Of a DNA stretch of 64,000 nt, positions 1-11,566 are shown in pieces; position 1 is the first letter of the stretch, and the number at the start of each line of letters is the position of its first letter. The stretch comes from Straminergon stramineum (taxonomy: Eukaryota; Streptophyta; Bryopsida; Hypnales; Calliergonaceae), in contig OY987264.1 of the NCBI GenBank assembly GCA_963920665.1, positions 34,514,906-34,578,905 on the forward strand, read 5' to 3'. A program made the position numbers and the translations under genes. The notes under the pieces are model-generated. The model saw only the letters and a list, made by a program, of their open reading frames with translations, was not told the DNA's origin and did no database searches.

Positions 1-27
1 CGTAGTTTTTTTTTCTCCTCTTCCAAG

Positions 28-237
28 GCTTTGAAGAAGTCCAGGATGAACAAGAAGAAGGTAGTGTCTAGAACTTCTCAGTCTACACCTGGAGAGCTAC
101 GGAAGTCCCTTCGCTTTGATGGTGGAGGAAGTAGTGGAGAGGATGGCCCCGTACCAAAAAATGGTGGTGGAAGTTAGTCCATGTTGGAGGAATCAAGTGT
201 CAATCAAAAGCATGAAGAAGACAACTCTGGGGCCACT
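28..237 (+). pseudogene. Isolated internal exon, basic 'RM..QSTP..LRK' motif
   Basis: An exon-like stretch preceded by a strong polypyrimidine tract and AG acceptor at the window's left edge and followed by a GTGAGT donor at 238. Its frame encodes a basic segment (KSRMNKKK), then QSTPGELRKSLRF and a Gly/Ser-rich acidic tail. One in-frame TAG at 175-177 interrupts it and could be a former CAG. The same arrangement (RSRM, a basic run, QSTP-x2-LRK-x-L-x-F, acidic GSGED) occurs on the minus strand at 53,912-54,226, so this is a repeated coding exon rather than chance. I do not recognise the domain. It may be a 5' exon of a multicopy gene whose other exons lie outside the window. Confidence 0.4.
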
Positions 238-1395
238 GTGAGTATTAATTCCATTTATGCTTTTTTATTCTTCTTGTCCCAAGTGACATACTCCGTTTTT
301 CTCTTGTGCAAAGGAGGTTTATGATTCCAAAAATTAGTGCGTCCAATGTGTTTGTGAAATAGAACAATTAAAAAAAATACGATCTCATAGGATACTTAAT
401 TACCCTTAGATCACAGTTTGGGGGGAACCGTGGATCCCCAAAGAGAAACGACTGATTAGTCTCCGTCACAAGAGGAAGTCTTTTGGGAAGAAAAGTAGGC
501 TCTGACTATATAGAAGTAGCGAGCCATTTTTCCGGTTACGAATCATGCCCCTCGTTTGTGAAATTCGGCATAAGGAAAATTAAAATCCAAGGGCTGTGTA
601 ATTAACGACTTCCAATCGATAGGTAGAATTATTTTGTAGAATTTACGAAGACGGAAAAATCATAGACCTTTGACAAGCATGAGATATGCAGATTAAAAAT
701 GTCGTCCATTCTCTGGTCTAAGCACGGCGAAGCCTAGGTAAAGCCCCGCGAGTCCCTACATAGTTGCAACTACCACATGCATGGCATCAGTTTTGCATGG
801 CCGCATTTCGTCAATCATGTTCTCGGAAAGGTCGACAGTTTGAGAAGTGCATGCACTTTGTAAATTGAATGAGGGGGTTGGTGGAAAGATCAGGAAACCC
901 GAAAATAGAGAGAGCATCACCCAACCCTCCCACATTCCCCACCTTTTGGAGTTTCCTCTCCTCGGGATGAGGCGCGTTGAAGTCGGCCGCGGCCTGGGCC
1001 GCCTGCCTAGTCCTCCTGCTCCGAATTTGGGGGTCCCTGCCCCGTCGGGCTCTTCCCCGATTGATACAATCCATTCCCTTCCAAATCGCCGAGCCCCACG
1101 TCCTAGGCGTGGCCGACCTCCCCTCCGAAAAACCCGATTCTCAAATTTCAAAGACTGTGTGCGTTGTTGCCAAATTCTCACGCGGCGTTCACCATGACAC
1201 CAGCGCAGAGGGAGAAGAGTGCACTTGCGAAGCGAACAACACGAAGCTACGCGAAAGATGACACAAAGGACCTCGAAGGGACACCAACGTTGCAGCCATG
1301 CAAGCTCGGCGGCTACCACAAGGTTCGAACTTCATGCCCATTCCCACAACACAAAATTCACATTGAAGCCTTTACTCTAGAATTCTGAAAATGCA
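238..1395. other. Intergenic, no supported gene
   Basis: Mostly unique-looking sequence. A GC-richer patch at about 955-1,110 gives several overlapping short open frames on both strands, but their translations are Arg/Pro-rich low-complexity and resemble nothing I know. I support no gene here. Confidence 0.5.
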
Positions 1396-1399
1396 TAGG

Positions 1400-2120
1400 A
1401 CCCTGTGGATTCTCAAAAAATTTGGACGCCACGGTGGGCTCACGGTGCGCAGCACAGGGGGCCGTGGCAGAGGTGTTGGCCTCGCAGTCCCCTCACCGGG
1501 CCGTGTCTATATGTCCCAATTACAGTGATATAATGTGGGTCACCTTGCTGCTGTGGGCGAAGTCTAGCCTTCGAGCCGCCAAGGGATCTCCTTGCCTTTG
1601 AATTCTAGTTTCAATTGTCGCCTATGTTGTTTGAGATTCAATGCAAAAAATTATTTGGGGACCCATTTTTTGGGGGTGGAGCAGACACACCCAGAGGATC
1701 AATCAGATCCAACTTGACTTTGGCAGGTGCCAGCTCCACCTCCAAAAAACGAGACCCTATGGATTCTCAAAAAATTTGGACGCCACGGTGGGCTTACGGT
1801 GCGCGGGCATAGGGGCCATGGCAGAGGTGTTGGCCTTGCGGTACCCTCGCCGGGCCGTGTCTATGTGTCCCAATTACAGTGATATAATGTGGGTCACCTT
1901 GCTGCTATGGGCGAGGTCTAGCCTTCGGGCTGCCTAGGGATCTCCTTGCCTTTGAATTCTAGTTTCAACTGTCGCCTATGTTGTTTGAGATTCAATGCAA
2001 AAAATTATTTGGGGACCCATTTTTTGGAGGTGGAGCAGACATGCCTAGAGGATCAGTCGGATCCGACTTGACTCTGGCAAGTGCCAACTCCACCTCCCCA
2101 AAACGGGCCCTTGTGGATTC
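1400..2120 (+). repeat. ~360-bp repeat, two direct copies
   Basis: Two direct copies of a unit of about 360 bp. The phrase GATTCTCAAAAAATTTGG starts near 1,408 and again near 1,771, and the second unit ends at about 2,120. Each unit carries an inverted repeat: a T-run plus GGGGGTGGAGC (1,666-1,682) pairs with GCTCCACC plus an A-run (1,733-1,749) around a ~50-nt loop, and the equivalent arms recur in the second unit. The same dimer occurs at 27,775-28,440. Short open frames cross the unit but are not conserved coding sequence. It could be part of a larger retroelement end; I cannot assign it. Confidence 0.75.
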
Positions 2121-3108
2121 TGTGAGTGTTTTAAACTCCACCCTTTGAGTTAAAACGTGCACACAGGTTCTAATGACTAGTTAAATTAATTTCCTTAGGG
2201 TGTTTTTAATCTAAATTCAATTCGTGCCTTCCAAGCAATGGACACTTTGTTTTTAAATATCCAAATTGAACTTAAATCATTTAAATCCTAATTTTTAAAC
2301 TATGGTTAACTAAATTAAATAACTAATCAAATAACTAATCAAAAAATGAATTCAAACTGAAATCAATCTAACCTAACTTGTAGAATGTAATTTTCCCTTT
2401 CCAGAATGATAAAGCAAGTTAAATTCTGACTTTCCTAATAAAAGAAATGAACGGATGAAATATTGATCCCCAAACTACATCACAACCTTCATCCACGAAT
2501 TAAAATTAGTAAGACTAATTGAAATAAGTCTAAATTTTACGGTTAAGTTTTTAGTTATGTTAATTACCTAGTTCTAAGACTAAACCTAATTTGACCACTA
2601 ATTAAAGAACTTCATTCAAATTAAGATCAAACTTCATCCAACCTTTTCTCACTTAAAATCAAAGTATTTTTTAAATGGAAATAGGTTATGGAATCTTTAA
2701 AAGATTCCCTAATTGATTCCTAATTTAAATGATTCCTTAAAGATTCCTTAGAAATTATTTTTTAATTATCTTCTATTCTAATTTAAATCAAACTTCCTAT
2801 TCTAAAATTATGTTTTTTTAGGGTTTTATGAAAATTCAGAAATTACCTTCCCAACAAGGTAAGACACTAAGAAACTAAATTCTTAAAAAATTATTAATGA
2901 ATGAAATTTGTTTTAAAAGTCTATCGAGTTAAATTTCATTCATTAATTATTTCTTAGTCTAAACAACCAATTGTAATTTTTCATTTTTAAATGTTAATTT
3001 TCTTTTCTAATTTTCCTAAAGTTTCCAATGGTTTATTTTATCAAGTGAAATTTTAATCAAATTGAAATTAAAAAAAATGAAATATAAAGAATTTTAATGT
3101 ACCTTTCC
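2121..3108. other. AT-rich intergenic with an inverted repeat
   Basis: Very AT-rich sequence (TTAATTAAA-type words) similar in texture to 24.2-27.7 kb, which also borders a ~360-bp repeat dimer. It contains a perfect 17-bp inverted repeat, ATTAATGAATGAAATTT at 2,893-2,909 and its complement at 2,931-2,947; imperfect pairing extends a few bases further. No gene seen. Confidence 0.6.
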
Positions 3109-3128
3109 CAGGGTTGTTCTGTCGAACG
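3109..3128 (+). repeat. Candidate left terminus of hAT element 1
   Basis: CAGGGTTGTTCTGTCGAACG lies outside the downstream minisatellite of hAT element 1. A closely matching 20-mer, CAAGGTTGTCATATCGGACG, sits at 57,328-57,347 in the same position relative to hAT element 2. The two differ at 5 of 20 positions. CA(G/A)GG-type ends are usual for plant hAT elements. I found neither the matching right-hand inverted repeat nor an 8-bp target duplication, so this remains a candidate. Confidence 0.4.
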
Positions 3129-3317
3129 TGTTTTGGGGTTTGGGTGTCGAGTTGTTCGTCTGATGTCGCATGTCGTATAAGACGAGTGTTGCATATACGA
3201 GACAAATTTGACGAGCGCGAAATTAGGGTTTAGGGTTTTCGGGCAGGATAGCCAAAATTTTTATCTTACGTGGTGGGTTGTCAACAATGACATGGAAAGC
3301 TTTGACCACGTCACCAT

Positions 3318-3642
3318 AGGCGACTGCGGGTGGGGCGCATGAGGGTAAAATGGGGCGACTGCGGGTACCAGAATGAGGGCGATTGCGGGTCCAAAATCCA
3401 AGGCGACTGCGGGTTCTAAAATGAGGGCGACTTTGGCTCCAACCCAGGGCGACTGCGAGTCCAAAATCCAAGGCGACCGCGGGTCCCAAAATGAGGGCGA
3501 CTGCGGGTACAAAATCCAGGGCGACCGCAGGTCCCAAAATGAGGGCGACTGCGGGTCCAAAATCCAGGGCAACTGCGGGTCCAACTCAGGGCGACTAAAG
3601 GTGTAAAGGCGATCGCGGGTGTAAGGAAAAGGGCGATCTTGG
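3318..3642 (+). repeat. 24-bp minisatellite, 3' side of hAT element 1
   Basis: Tandem array of roughly a dozen 24-bp units of the form GGGCGACTGCGGGT plus a 10-bp A-rich spacer (CCAAAATCCA or CCCAAAATGA). The last units near 3,580-3,640 are degenerate. The G-rich strand is plus, opposite to the coding strand of the adjacent transposase. Open frames across the array exist only because the period is divisible by three. A telomere-like word (TTAGGGTTTAGGG) lies just outside at about 3,223. Confidence 0.9.
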
Positions 3643-4503
3643 CTTTATCCCATACGCAAGGAATTTCTTTTGTTCCATGGATGATAAGAACTTCTAATAT
3701 ACGACATAAATGCAATTGTCCATCTTTGAAAATTGGGTCCCAATTCCCAAAAGAGAGATCTTACTGAGTCCTCATATCGAAAATGAGTATTTTTGTGAGG
3801 GGAAAGGCAAGTACATCACATCACAGAGTTCCACTGGAGATGATTTTCATACTCACTAGTCCATCCATTAAAGGTTAAGAGCAACCTCGTGTGCCGTTGC
3901 AATTGCAAACATGGATATAACAACCATTTCAATCTTGCTCACGATTTAGGATCCTTCAGTTTCCATGTGCCATTGCATTCTTCTAAGCCTTAAATTAAGT
4001 ATTTCACATTCTGTGGTCATTCACTCATTCATAGGAGCCTCCGAGATCTACATGTTTTTATTACATATGGTTGGGAATTTCTAATTCAAATTTTCTACTC
4101 CTATTGAAGTGTAGAAGCCAATATCGCAATTGGATATAATAATTACACCAAAAATAGATACAAAAACAAGAAAAAAGTAAGGATAATTAGTATTATTGTA
4201 TTTATAAGTTGTACACACTAATAGAGTAGTGACCCAATCTTATAAATGAACTTCTACTTCAACTGTACTTCCATGAACTTTGTTAAGATCTCCACGTCTA
4301 TACCTGTAGAAGTCCACACTAAAGACATTGAACAAAACTTTGTAATTCTAACACTATCATGCTTTCATACTAAAGTAGATACTACACAAAACTCATCTAT
4401 AGGCTATTTGCCTATGAACTTAAGCTAGAAAACTTTAACACACCAAAATTATGCAAAAGCATTACATTACCACTTCACTACCTCTAAATCTATATTTATA
4501 AAG
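3643..4503. other. 3' flank of the hAT transposase
   Basis: AT-rich sequence between the left minisatellite and the end of the transposase frame. No second gene and no internal repeats noticed. Confidence 0.5.
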
Positions 4504-4896
4504 TTACGGTGAAAATGTATAATCACTAGGCACCTCATCAGCGTCAGGGTCAGAATCATCATCCGACTCCTCCCCCTTATCATTATCATCACGGTTATCA
4601 TTCTCATCGTCCTCCCTTCGTACTCGTTCATTTTGCACTTCATGTTCTACCTTTGAGTTCACGTTCCGCACTTCAGTATCCACAACGCCATCGCCGCTAG
4701 TTTGCACCAATCGTTTAGTCAACCTCAATGCATCTCTTGTTCCATCAAGGTTGGATGCAGGATGTCGTTCGCCTCTACTAGATTGCCCGATGTTTCGATT
4801 GGAATTGGCTTCACCCATGATGAATCTTTGGACAACATGGTTCTGTCGTTTGGGATTTCTTTGTAACCTCTCCTACGTCTTCCTCAATCGCTTTTT
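4504..4896 (-). pseudogene. C-terminal acidic extension of hAT transposase 1
   Basis: The reading frame of the transposase continues past its first stop (TAG, 4,897-4,899) through a basic segment (KKRLRK, RNPKRQN), a second stop (TAG, 4,873-4,875) and then an acidic D/E-rich tail ending at 4,504. The second hAT copy also has a basic stretch followed by a D/E-rich tail beyond its own nonsense codons, which argues that this segment was once part of the protein. Both stops could derive from CAG. Alternatively the protein now ends at 4,897 and this is untranslated. Confidence 0.55.
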
Positions 4897-7785
4897 CTAT
4901 CCTCTTGTGCCTTCACACACAAGCAAGGATGATTCTCCAGGGCCAGAAATAGAGGAGGGTTGAGTGGGTTGCGGAGCTGAAGCATGGCCTTCATTATCAA
5001 CTGTCCTAAGAGGACTATTATGCAAGGGCGGCCTAGTCGCACGGGTTGGTATAGACCTAGTCGCCCTAGCATTGTTTGTGTTTCCTCCTCCACTTAAGGG
5101 CACCGTACGATTCCAGTTCATAACAGCTTGTAAGGGCAAGTCTGAATCATATTCCACATTTTCTGTTCTTAAGGGGCTCCGTAATGGAGAAAGTGGAACG
5201 CTTGTATGCACAACATCTTCGACGTTTGTTGGCGGTGTTGCCTCCTCTTGCCTTTCATTTACCTCAGCAACTTGAGCGGTACTTCGTAGGTTCATTATCC
5301 TTGTAGAACCCTGATCTACAACATTTGGAGATCTTGCTTCCTGAGCTCTTATGGGCATTGGACTATGTATGCCTTCATTGGGGTTGTCGGGACTACTTGC
5401 CCGAGTTGGTGATGAATTTATTGGAGGAGGTACATTCCTATCCCTAGCAGAGATGTAGGGTTGCGGGGGCCTTCGCGGTGCACGTTGAATCTCCTCCTCC
5501 TCCTCAGAGAAGTACATATTATTCTCAGCTGTAAATGTATTTCCATAGTTGTGTCTCCGTGGAGGACTCTTTTCTCTACAAATCAGTCCTGTCCAAATAT
5601 TTCCACATAGATGCTCTTCTGCCAACCTAATGTTCTCATTAGCTCGAGCCCTTCTGACTGGGTCACCATCCCCTGATGATCCTGTACCTAATGGCTCCTC
5701 ATTCTCTTCCGAGGTATTTCCATCCACAAGGTACTTTTCGTAGAACATTGCAAGATTGCATCCACGTTTCTCACGTTCAAGTTTACTGTTGGTGTAGATA
5801 TACACCAATGCTTTCGCCTTGGATGTAGTTAGGCGATTTCGCACTTTTTTGTGCACAAACGAATACATGCTCCAATTCCTTTCACATGATGATGTTGAGC
5901 ACGTCAAAGATAGAACTCTCATTGCAATTTTTGGGAGAACATTAGCACCCACAAGATTCCACCATTGATGAGGCATTAGTTTACATTGTGTAATATCAGG
6001 AGCCTCTTCTAAGGGGTCAAAAGGACCTATCTTCTCTTCGAACTGCGTGAGCTCCTGCAATGCCTCCATGTATGATAATCCCAATGACTCGCTCATTTTT
6101 CGAAGCACCCGATTTAAGGCTCTTTTGGCCACACCGTCGTTACGAAGGGTTCCTACTTCAATCAAGAAAGGATTTAAGAGTGCCCCTGCATAGTGTAGGT
6201 CTGTGAGCATCAATTTCCAACGAGCCTCGAATTGCGTCTCAAACTTCGTTGCAGTTTCATCATTTAGAAAAAAAGGTTCGTTTCTCAAGCTCCACACGTG
6301 CTCTTGAAGAGTCTTCATAACCAACCAAGCCTTAGGCATTGCCGGGGCTTTCCCATCAAACACTCGGAGAGCAATAATGACGGGCTCCACCATGTGCAAA
6401 AAATTCTCACACTCCACCCAAAAAGATTCCGCATGAATGTCATTCCTCGCTATAGTGGCTCGCGCTCTCAATATATCTCCATTTTGGCGACGTTCCAAAC
6501 TAGCCTCAAATTGCACATATGTCTCATCCATTATCACTCGCATCAATGCTGACTTGCACTCCACCACATGTGATATCATGAGGAAGTTCACTGCAAAGCG
6601 TGTTTTAGAAGGCATTCGCAATGCCTTGTCCGGGGAGTACTTTCGGAAGAGAGCCAATGTGGAATGGTACCTCTTGATGTACTTTACTATTTGCGTACAA
6701 CGTCGTACTATTCTCGTCACCTTGACATCCTTTGCCCAATCTTCCAAAAGCAAGTCCAAACTGTGTGTTGCGCATCCTTGGGTATACATGTGAGGATATT
6801 TCTCTTGTAACGCCTTCAAAGTCCCCGTCATGACGGCGGCATTGTTCGTACATAGTTGGACAATGTTTTTGGGGCCAACCTCTTCTATGTATTGCGCCAT
6901 CATATTGGTTGTGTATGCAATGTCCTTCTTCTCCCCCGTGGTGTCCACCGATCCAAGAAACACATCCCCCACAGGACACACAAGCATTAAATTTAGTAAT
7001 GGACGGCTATTAGTATCAGACCAACCATCCGAACAGATAGTCGCTCCATAAACTTCGATAGAGTGCTTTGTCCGCTCAGTGACCATTTTAGAAACACTTT
7101 CTTTCTTTGGCTCTATCATTCTTGTACGCAAAGCATTGTATGAGGGCGGTTGGTATCGTAGTCTTGATGCCGCTGTCTCTTTCATTGCTTTCACAAAGGC
7201 AGGATGGCGCGCAACATTGAATGCGATGCTAGCCTCATAAAAAAAGGAAGCCCACATGGTATCTAACTTTGCTCTCATGCTACTTTGTAATGCCTCATCC
7301 ATGCTAGTTTGCCTAGAAATGGAAGGGTTATTCCTCCTTCTCAAAATTGTTTGAGGAGTGGAATCTACTGAATCTGTAATAGGGAGCATTGGTTCATTCG
7401 TAGCACTAGGCTCCTCTGACCTCTCCCTATCCCCCTCCAACATAGGCTCAACCACAGTCTCATCTACAACATCAAATTCTGGAACCTCCTCATGCATTTC
7501 TTCAAAGCTCATTTCCTTCGGAACAACCCCACCACAAGTCCTAAACTTTTGCAATACTACCCATGGGATTTTCTTACATCGCTCTGATGCAGTCTTGCCG
7601 CCAAATCCAAAGTGACAAAATGCCCGCTTTCGTACAAATATGGAGGTCCACCCACAGAAAACACATGTTCGTGTGTTTCCCGCAAATTGACGGTCAATGT
7701 CTACAACCAACCAAGGGTCCCACTCCTTCGTGGCTCTCCTTGTATCGTTAATGGTAGTCCTCCTCCCCTCACCCCGACTAGCCAT
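4897..7785 (-). CDS. hAT-family transposase, copy 1 (962 aa)
   Basis: A cut-and-paste DNA transposase of the hAT superfamily. The order is: BED-type zinc finger at residues about 20-75 (C41, C44, H58), an acidic linker, a DUF659/RNase-H-like core at about 215-400, and a hAT C-terminal dimerisation region at about 600-670 (LTCSTSSCERNWS, then a KAKALVYIYTN helix). The first catalytic aspartate is D253 in CSDGWSD and the glutamate is E635 in CERNWS. The second position, usually D in a TDNA motif, is N314 (CTNNAAVM), and hAT copy 2 has the same substitution. GCATHSLDL matches the conserved C..H motif after it. The N-terminal start matches that of copy 2. The frame is open for 962 residues. A GC-rich minisatellite begins about 350 bp upstream, with weaker related words nearer, and another lies downstream. 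Confidence 0.9.
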   Translation of the reverse strand: MASRGEGRRTTINDTRRATKEWDPWLVVDIDRQFAGNTRTCVFCGWTSIFVRKRAFCHFGFGGKTASERCKKIPWVVLQKFRTCGGVVPKEMSFEEMHEEVPEFDVVDETVVEPMLEGDRERSEEPSATNEPMLPITDSVDSTPQTILRRRNNPSISRQTSMDEALQSSMRAKLDTMWASFFYEASIAFNVARHPAFVKAMKETAASRLRYQPPSYNALRTRMIEPKKESVSKMVTERTKHSIEVYGATICSDGWSDTNSRPLLNLMLVCPVGDVFLGSVDTTGEKKDIAYTTNMMAQYIEEVGPKNIVQLCTNNAAVMTGTLKALQEKYPHMYTQGCATHSLDLLLEDWAKDVKVTRIVRRCTQIVKYIKRYHSTLALFRKYSPDKALRMPSKTRFAVNFLMISHVVECKSALMRVIMDETYVQFEASLERRQNGDILRARATIARNDIHAESFWVECENFLHMVEPVIIALRVFDGKAPAMPKAWLVMKTLQEHVWSLRNEPFFLNDETATKFETQFEARWKLMLTDLHYAGALLNPFLIEVGTLRNDGVAKRALNRVLRKMSESLGLSYMEALQELTQFEEKIGPFDPLEEAPDITQCKLMPHQWWNLVGANVLPKIAMRVLSLTCSTSSCERNWSMYSFVHKKVRNRLTTSKAKALVYIYTNSKLEREKRGCNLAMFYEKYLVDGNTSEENEEPLGTGSSGDGDPVRRARANENIRLAEEHLCGNIWTGLICREKSPPRRHNYGNTFTAENNMYFSEEEEEIQRAPRRPPQPYISARDRNVPPPINSSPTRASSPDNPNEGIHSPMPIRAQEARSPNVVDQGSTRIMNLRSTAQVAEVNERQEEATPPTNVEDVVHTSVPLSPLRSPLRTENVEYDSDLPLQAVMNWNRTVPLSGGGNTNNARATRSIPTRATRPPLHNSPLRTVDNEGHASAPQPTQPSSISGPGESSLLVCEGTRG

Positions 7786-8137
7786 ATTGTTCCTCGCCTA
7801 TGAGTTCTTCAAACAATATTATCATATGAATCAAAGCCTTGATTTAGAAAAAAGAATGGCAAAGCCACTTGCTTTGAACGGTCTTTTAAACCACACAAAC
7901 CAAGTCGTTGCCCTCCAAAGACCCAAACATTCGCAAGAAGCCTCTTTCGAAGATTCAAGGCAAGAGTTCATCCCTGAAGCAAGGTGAAAACCATAGTCCG
8001 GGCCTTCAGCTTTATACTGCCGTCCTGCTAGCACCGCAAGTCGCCCCCTGAGAGCCAGAATGGGTGCAAGAAACGGGCGACATTGTAACAGGCGCACTCG
8101 CCCCGTGGGTGACTGGGGGTCGATGGTTTGCACTAGG
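7786..8137. promoter_or_regulatory. Upstream region of hAT transposase 1
   Basis: Presumed promoter and 5' leader of the minus-strand transposase, between its start and the G-rich minisatellite. It contains scattered single copies of the array word (for example near 8,035 and 8,100). I see no clear TATA box. Confidence 0.35.
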
Positions 8138-8378
8138 AGCGCGACTACAGATCAAAGGGCGACTACGGGTCCAAGGGGGGCAACTTCAGGTCGAAAAAGA
8201 GGTGACTGCGGGTCTGGGGGGGCGACTACGGGTCCAGGGGGGGGTGACTGCGGGTCTAGGGGGGGCGACTGCGGGTCTAGGGGGGGCGACTACAGGTCCA
8301 GGGGGTGCGACTACAGGTCTAGGGGAGGCGACCGCGGGTCTCAAGAGGCGACTTCGGGTACTTGAAGGGCGACCGCGC
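8138..8378 (+). repeat. GGCGACTGCGGGTC minisatellite upstream of hAT 1
   Basis: About eleven units of GGGGGCGACTGCGGGTCTAG type, about 20 bp each with variable G-runs. The G-rich strand is plus; read along the transposase's coding strand it is CCCGCAGTCGCC. This array and the one at 3,318-3,642 flank the transposase in direct, not inverted, orientation. A telobox-like TAAACCCTAAACG lies just outside at about 8,477. Confidence 0.9.
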
Positions 8379-9258
8379 TTACACTTTAGGACCCAAGGCC
8401 ATTTTTGTTATCCCGTTAGCGTTCCATCGCTGAGTTTCTAGATGAAAGTCATCCTAGTTTAGATAGAGATTTTATTAAACCCTAAACGCTATCCAAGGGT
8501 TTGACGTGGTATTTATAGATACTTCAAAAAAAGATTTTCGGGAGTATGGTCATAGACTTAAAGAATGCAATTTTTTTTTTAAACAACCACATGAAGGGAA
8601 ACTCATTTCAAATCCATTCCAACAAACTTAATAAAAAATAAATAGAATTAGCTTGTACTCAAATGTGGAAAAAATTAAGAACTTTCTCTTTCAAATTAAA
8701 AAGAAAAATGGGGGACAACATTGGTTGATCAAACCATATACATGGAATCCACAACTCAAAATGTATAACTTCCATTTCTCTATCAATTCCAAAAGTATTC
8801 TTTTGAGTACCTTTTTAGGATGTTTTTTCCCAAATTATAAATCTCAAGAAGAGTCCATACATTCACGAGGTGAAGGGCATGGGAATGTTGTCATTTACAA
8901 TATGTTCAAACCATATGTTAAAATACAGAAAAATGCAACCATATAAACTTATATTGAAACTCTCATGGATGATGCAGCTTAAATTTATTGGGGGTTCTTT
9001 GTGTAGACTCAAAGTTACTAGAATTCTTTTTTTTTTTAAAACACTACACAAATTTAACAAGGAATTAACATTCACATAACTTGAAATCATCAAAATTTGT
9101 CAAAAATTCAAATGTTTGGATCCAAATGCAATCACATTTTCATACACAAAAAATAAAAATAAACATTCTTGTATTTCAACAAAAATAAGGACAAAGCCTT
9201 TTTCTTCATATATCTTGGAAGAAGTACATAGTCATAAAAGAAACAAGAGCCACCTAAT
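8379..9258. other. AT-rich intergenic
   Basis: Between the hAT 1 upstream array and the 3' end of P1. AT-rich, with poly-T and poly-A runs; small open frames in it look random. No gene supported. Confidence 0.5.
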
Positions 9259-10818
9259 TTATACTCCATCCATTTCCCCTTGTTCTTCCCTTTTCTTCTT
9301 TTCCAATTCTATTTGGGCTCTTGCCACTCTCTCTTCCCTCTTCAAAAGAGTCAGGTCATGGTTCCACATCTTATTTTGGATCCACCACTTCTTGAACAAT
9401 GACATGAACCTGATGTGTGCCTTCGGCCACGACATCTTTTCCTCCAACTTTTGTTCCAATCTTTTTACAGAAGCTAACTTCATCTTCAACTTCTCTATTT
9501 CCATAGTGGATGACAAATCTTCAACATCCATAGACAATGAATCCGATTGCAACGACCGGTCAATAGGATCTGCATCCTTCATCTCCTTCAAGCGGTTCAA
9601 TGTCGATCTTGCCTTTTCCACACCTCCTTTTTCAATGGCAAGGTTGTTTTCTTCCATCCTACATTTTCCCATTATTGTTTGAAGTCGTTCATCCATAACA
9701 GGATTGACATTTGAACTAGAACCTCCATCTTCTCCCTTATTGAACTTGAGGTAAAATTGTTCCAGTTGTTCCATTTCTCTTTGTCGGGTTGCCAAACGAG
9801 TTTGTCCAGCTTGAATTAGTTCTTTGAGGGTGCCCACATCTTCAACCTGAATCTCTTGTGCGCTTCGCTTCTCGATGATCTCACACTCCCTTTCTTTTTC
9901 TTCAAGATCCTTTAAAAGCATCTCCAACTCCACTTTATAGGATTCTTTCGTTCGCCGTTTATTGTCTTCTCCAAGTACACCTTGATGTTCTTGTTCCATT
10001 TCACGCAATCCTTCCATGGAAGGCAAATTCATCAAGGTCAAAGGAATCTCTTCTTCGGCTTCACTCTCCCCATCCAACCTATCTTCATTAATTTCTTGCA
10101 AGTGAGCTTGCAGGTAATGGAACACTTCATCATCTTCGGGACAACGGACTCCTATAGGTTCCACAGACATAAAAGGTTCTCCATCCGTTGGTGTGGTCCG
10201 TTGCATGTTGCCTTCTTCGGATACCACCAATGCTAAGTTTTCTTCCATTGATGTATCTTCCATCCTGTCCCTAGGTTCAGGCAATGGCTCTTCATCGTGG
10301 TCCGATTCTCCAATTGACATTGACCAAACATAATCCTCATCTGCCACTCCTTCTATAATGTTCTTTTTGGGCCCTAGCCCATCCCGAGGATTATTTGAAG
10401 GACCCACTCTTGGAATGTCTTTTGTATCTCAAAGCATGACATTCTTGGATGTCTTGAAGGTCATCCAATCTACCGTTTTCTCCAATTGTAACTCTGCATA
10501 TACCATTTGGCATATGCCCATTGAGACTTCGCTCCGTGGAATTTTTTGCTTTCCGTACAATGCTCGGTACACTTCAATACATCTTTGGACAAATGCATCA
10601 TCCTTGCAGTAATGAAGATTTGCTTGGTTTTGCTTCACATGGTGAATGTGTTGATGGTAAGGGAAGAGCTTGTCGATATGGCACCAATCCACAAATAACT
10701 TGCAAGTCATCAAGGTCCAATCGGAATTTACATGACGCCATCCCCGATATGCCTTAGCCGCTGGGTCAAGAAGGGTGCGTCGTTGCTTGCTATGGCGATC
10801 TCCTTTCTTCTTCGTCAT
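9259..10818 (-). pseudogene. P1: member of the WCHI/VDW-motif family
   Basis: A 520-codon frame starting at an ATG (10,816-10,818) with one in-frame stop, TGA at 10,429-10,431, which could be a former CGA. The N-terminal half has the core shared with P2 and P3: a K/R-rich start, KAYRGW, then WCHIDKLFPYHQH, KQNQANLHY, QRCIEVYRALY, and AELQLEKTVDW. The C-terminal half is acidic, then coiled-coil-like (repeated E/K/L stretches from about 9,950 down to 9,260). I do not recognise a known domain. The size, multicopy nature and VDW motif recall plant transposon-derived gag-like proteins, but that is inference. A C-rich (coding-strand) minisatellite lies about 240 bp upstream, as for P2, P3, the kinase-like gene and both hATs. 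Confidence 0.6.
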
Positions 10819-11054
10819 CTTGTCATGTCACTCTAGCGTAAAGAGAACTAGACTTTTGTTGATAATATAACCGAAGAAATGAATTCGTAAACGTGGAAGC
10901 CACAACACGTGTAGATGCCCAAACTTCCAACCTACGAACCGGCAGTCAGACGCTTCAAGGCGAATGAAAGGCGCGGTGCGACGAAGGAAGTGATGACTTG
11001 GGAATCCAATATCCTCTTAAAAACCTGAAGTCGCCTAGGGCATGTGCGGGTCTT

Positions 11055-11395
11055 CGGCGACCGCGGGTCTGGGTCCCACTGTTCAGAAACTGCCATTCAG
11101 GAAAAATTAGAGTTTTTGGAAGGAGACCTCGGGTGCAAGGTGACCGTGGGTATAGGGGGGCGGTTGCATATAGGGCGACCATAGGTCATTTCCTAGGCGA
11201 CCGCGGGTAATGGGGCGACCGCGGGTACAGGGGGCGGCTGCATATAGGGCGACCACAGGTCATTTCTGGGGCGACCGCGGGTAATAGGGCGACCGCGGGT
11301 CTCAGATTCCAAAAGGTCTTCTCCAGTTCATGACGATGGGAGTGGCTGCGTATGGGGCGACCTCGGGTCAGGGGCGTCCGCAAGTCAGGGGCGCC
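11055..11395 (+). repeat. GGGCGACCGCGGGT minisatellite upstream of P1
   Basis: Units of GGGCGACCGCGGGT with variable spacers (TAATGGG, ACAGGGGGCGGCTGCATAT), including a longer repeat in which the spacer block recurs (about 11,150-11,215 and 11,216-11,290). The G-rich strand is plus, so it is C-rich on P1's coding strand. Confidence 0.85.
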
Positions 11396-11566
11396 AAAAA
11401 ACATGAGTTTGAGTTTCCGCCCTAACAAATTGGAAGGAAGGTGTTCAAACTTTTCAAGTACCGCTCCCCCCTTTTCTGAGGATTAACTCCAGAAAATCCT
11501 AAGACAGAGGCATTCAATACTAAGTGATCAAAAGTTAATTAAGTAATAAAGAAAGAGAATTCGTTG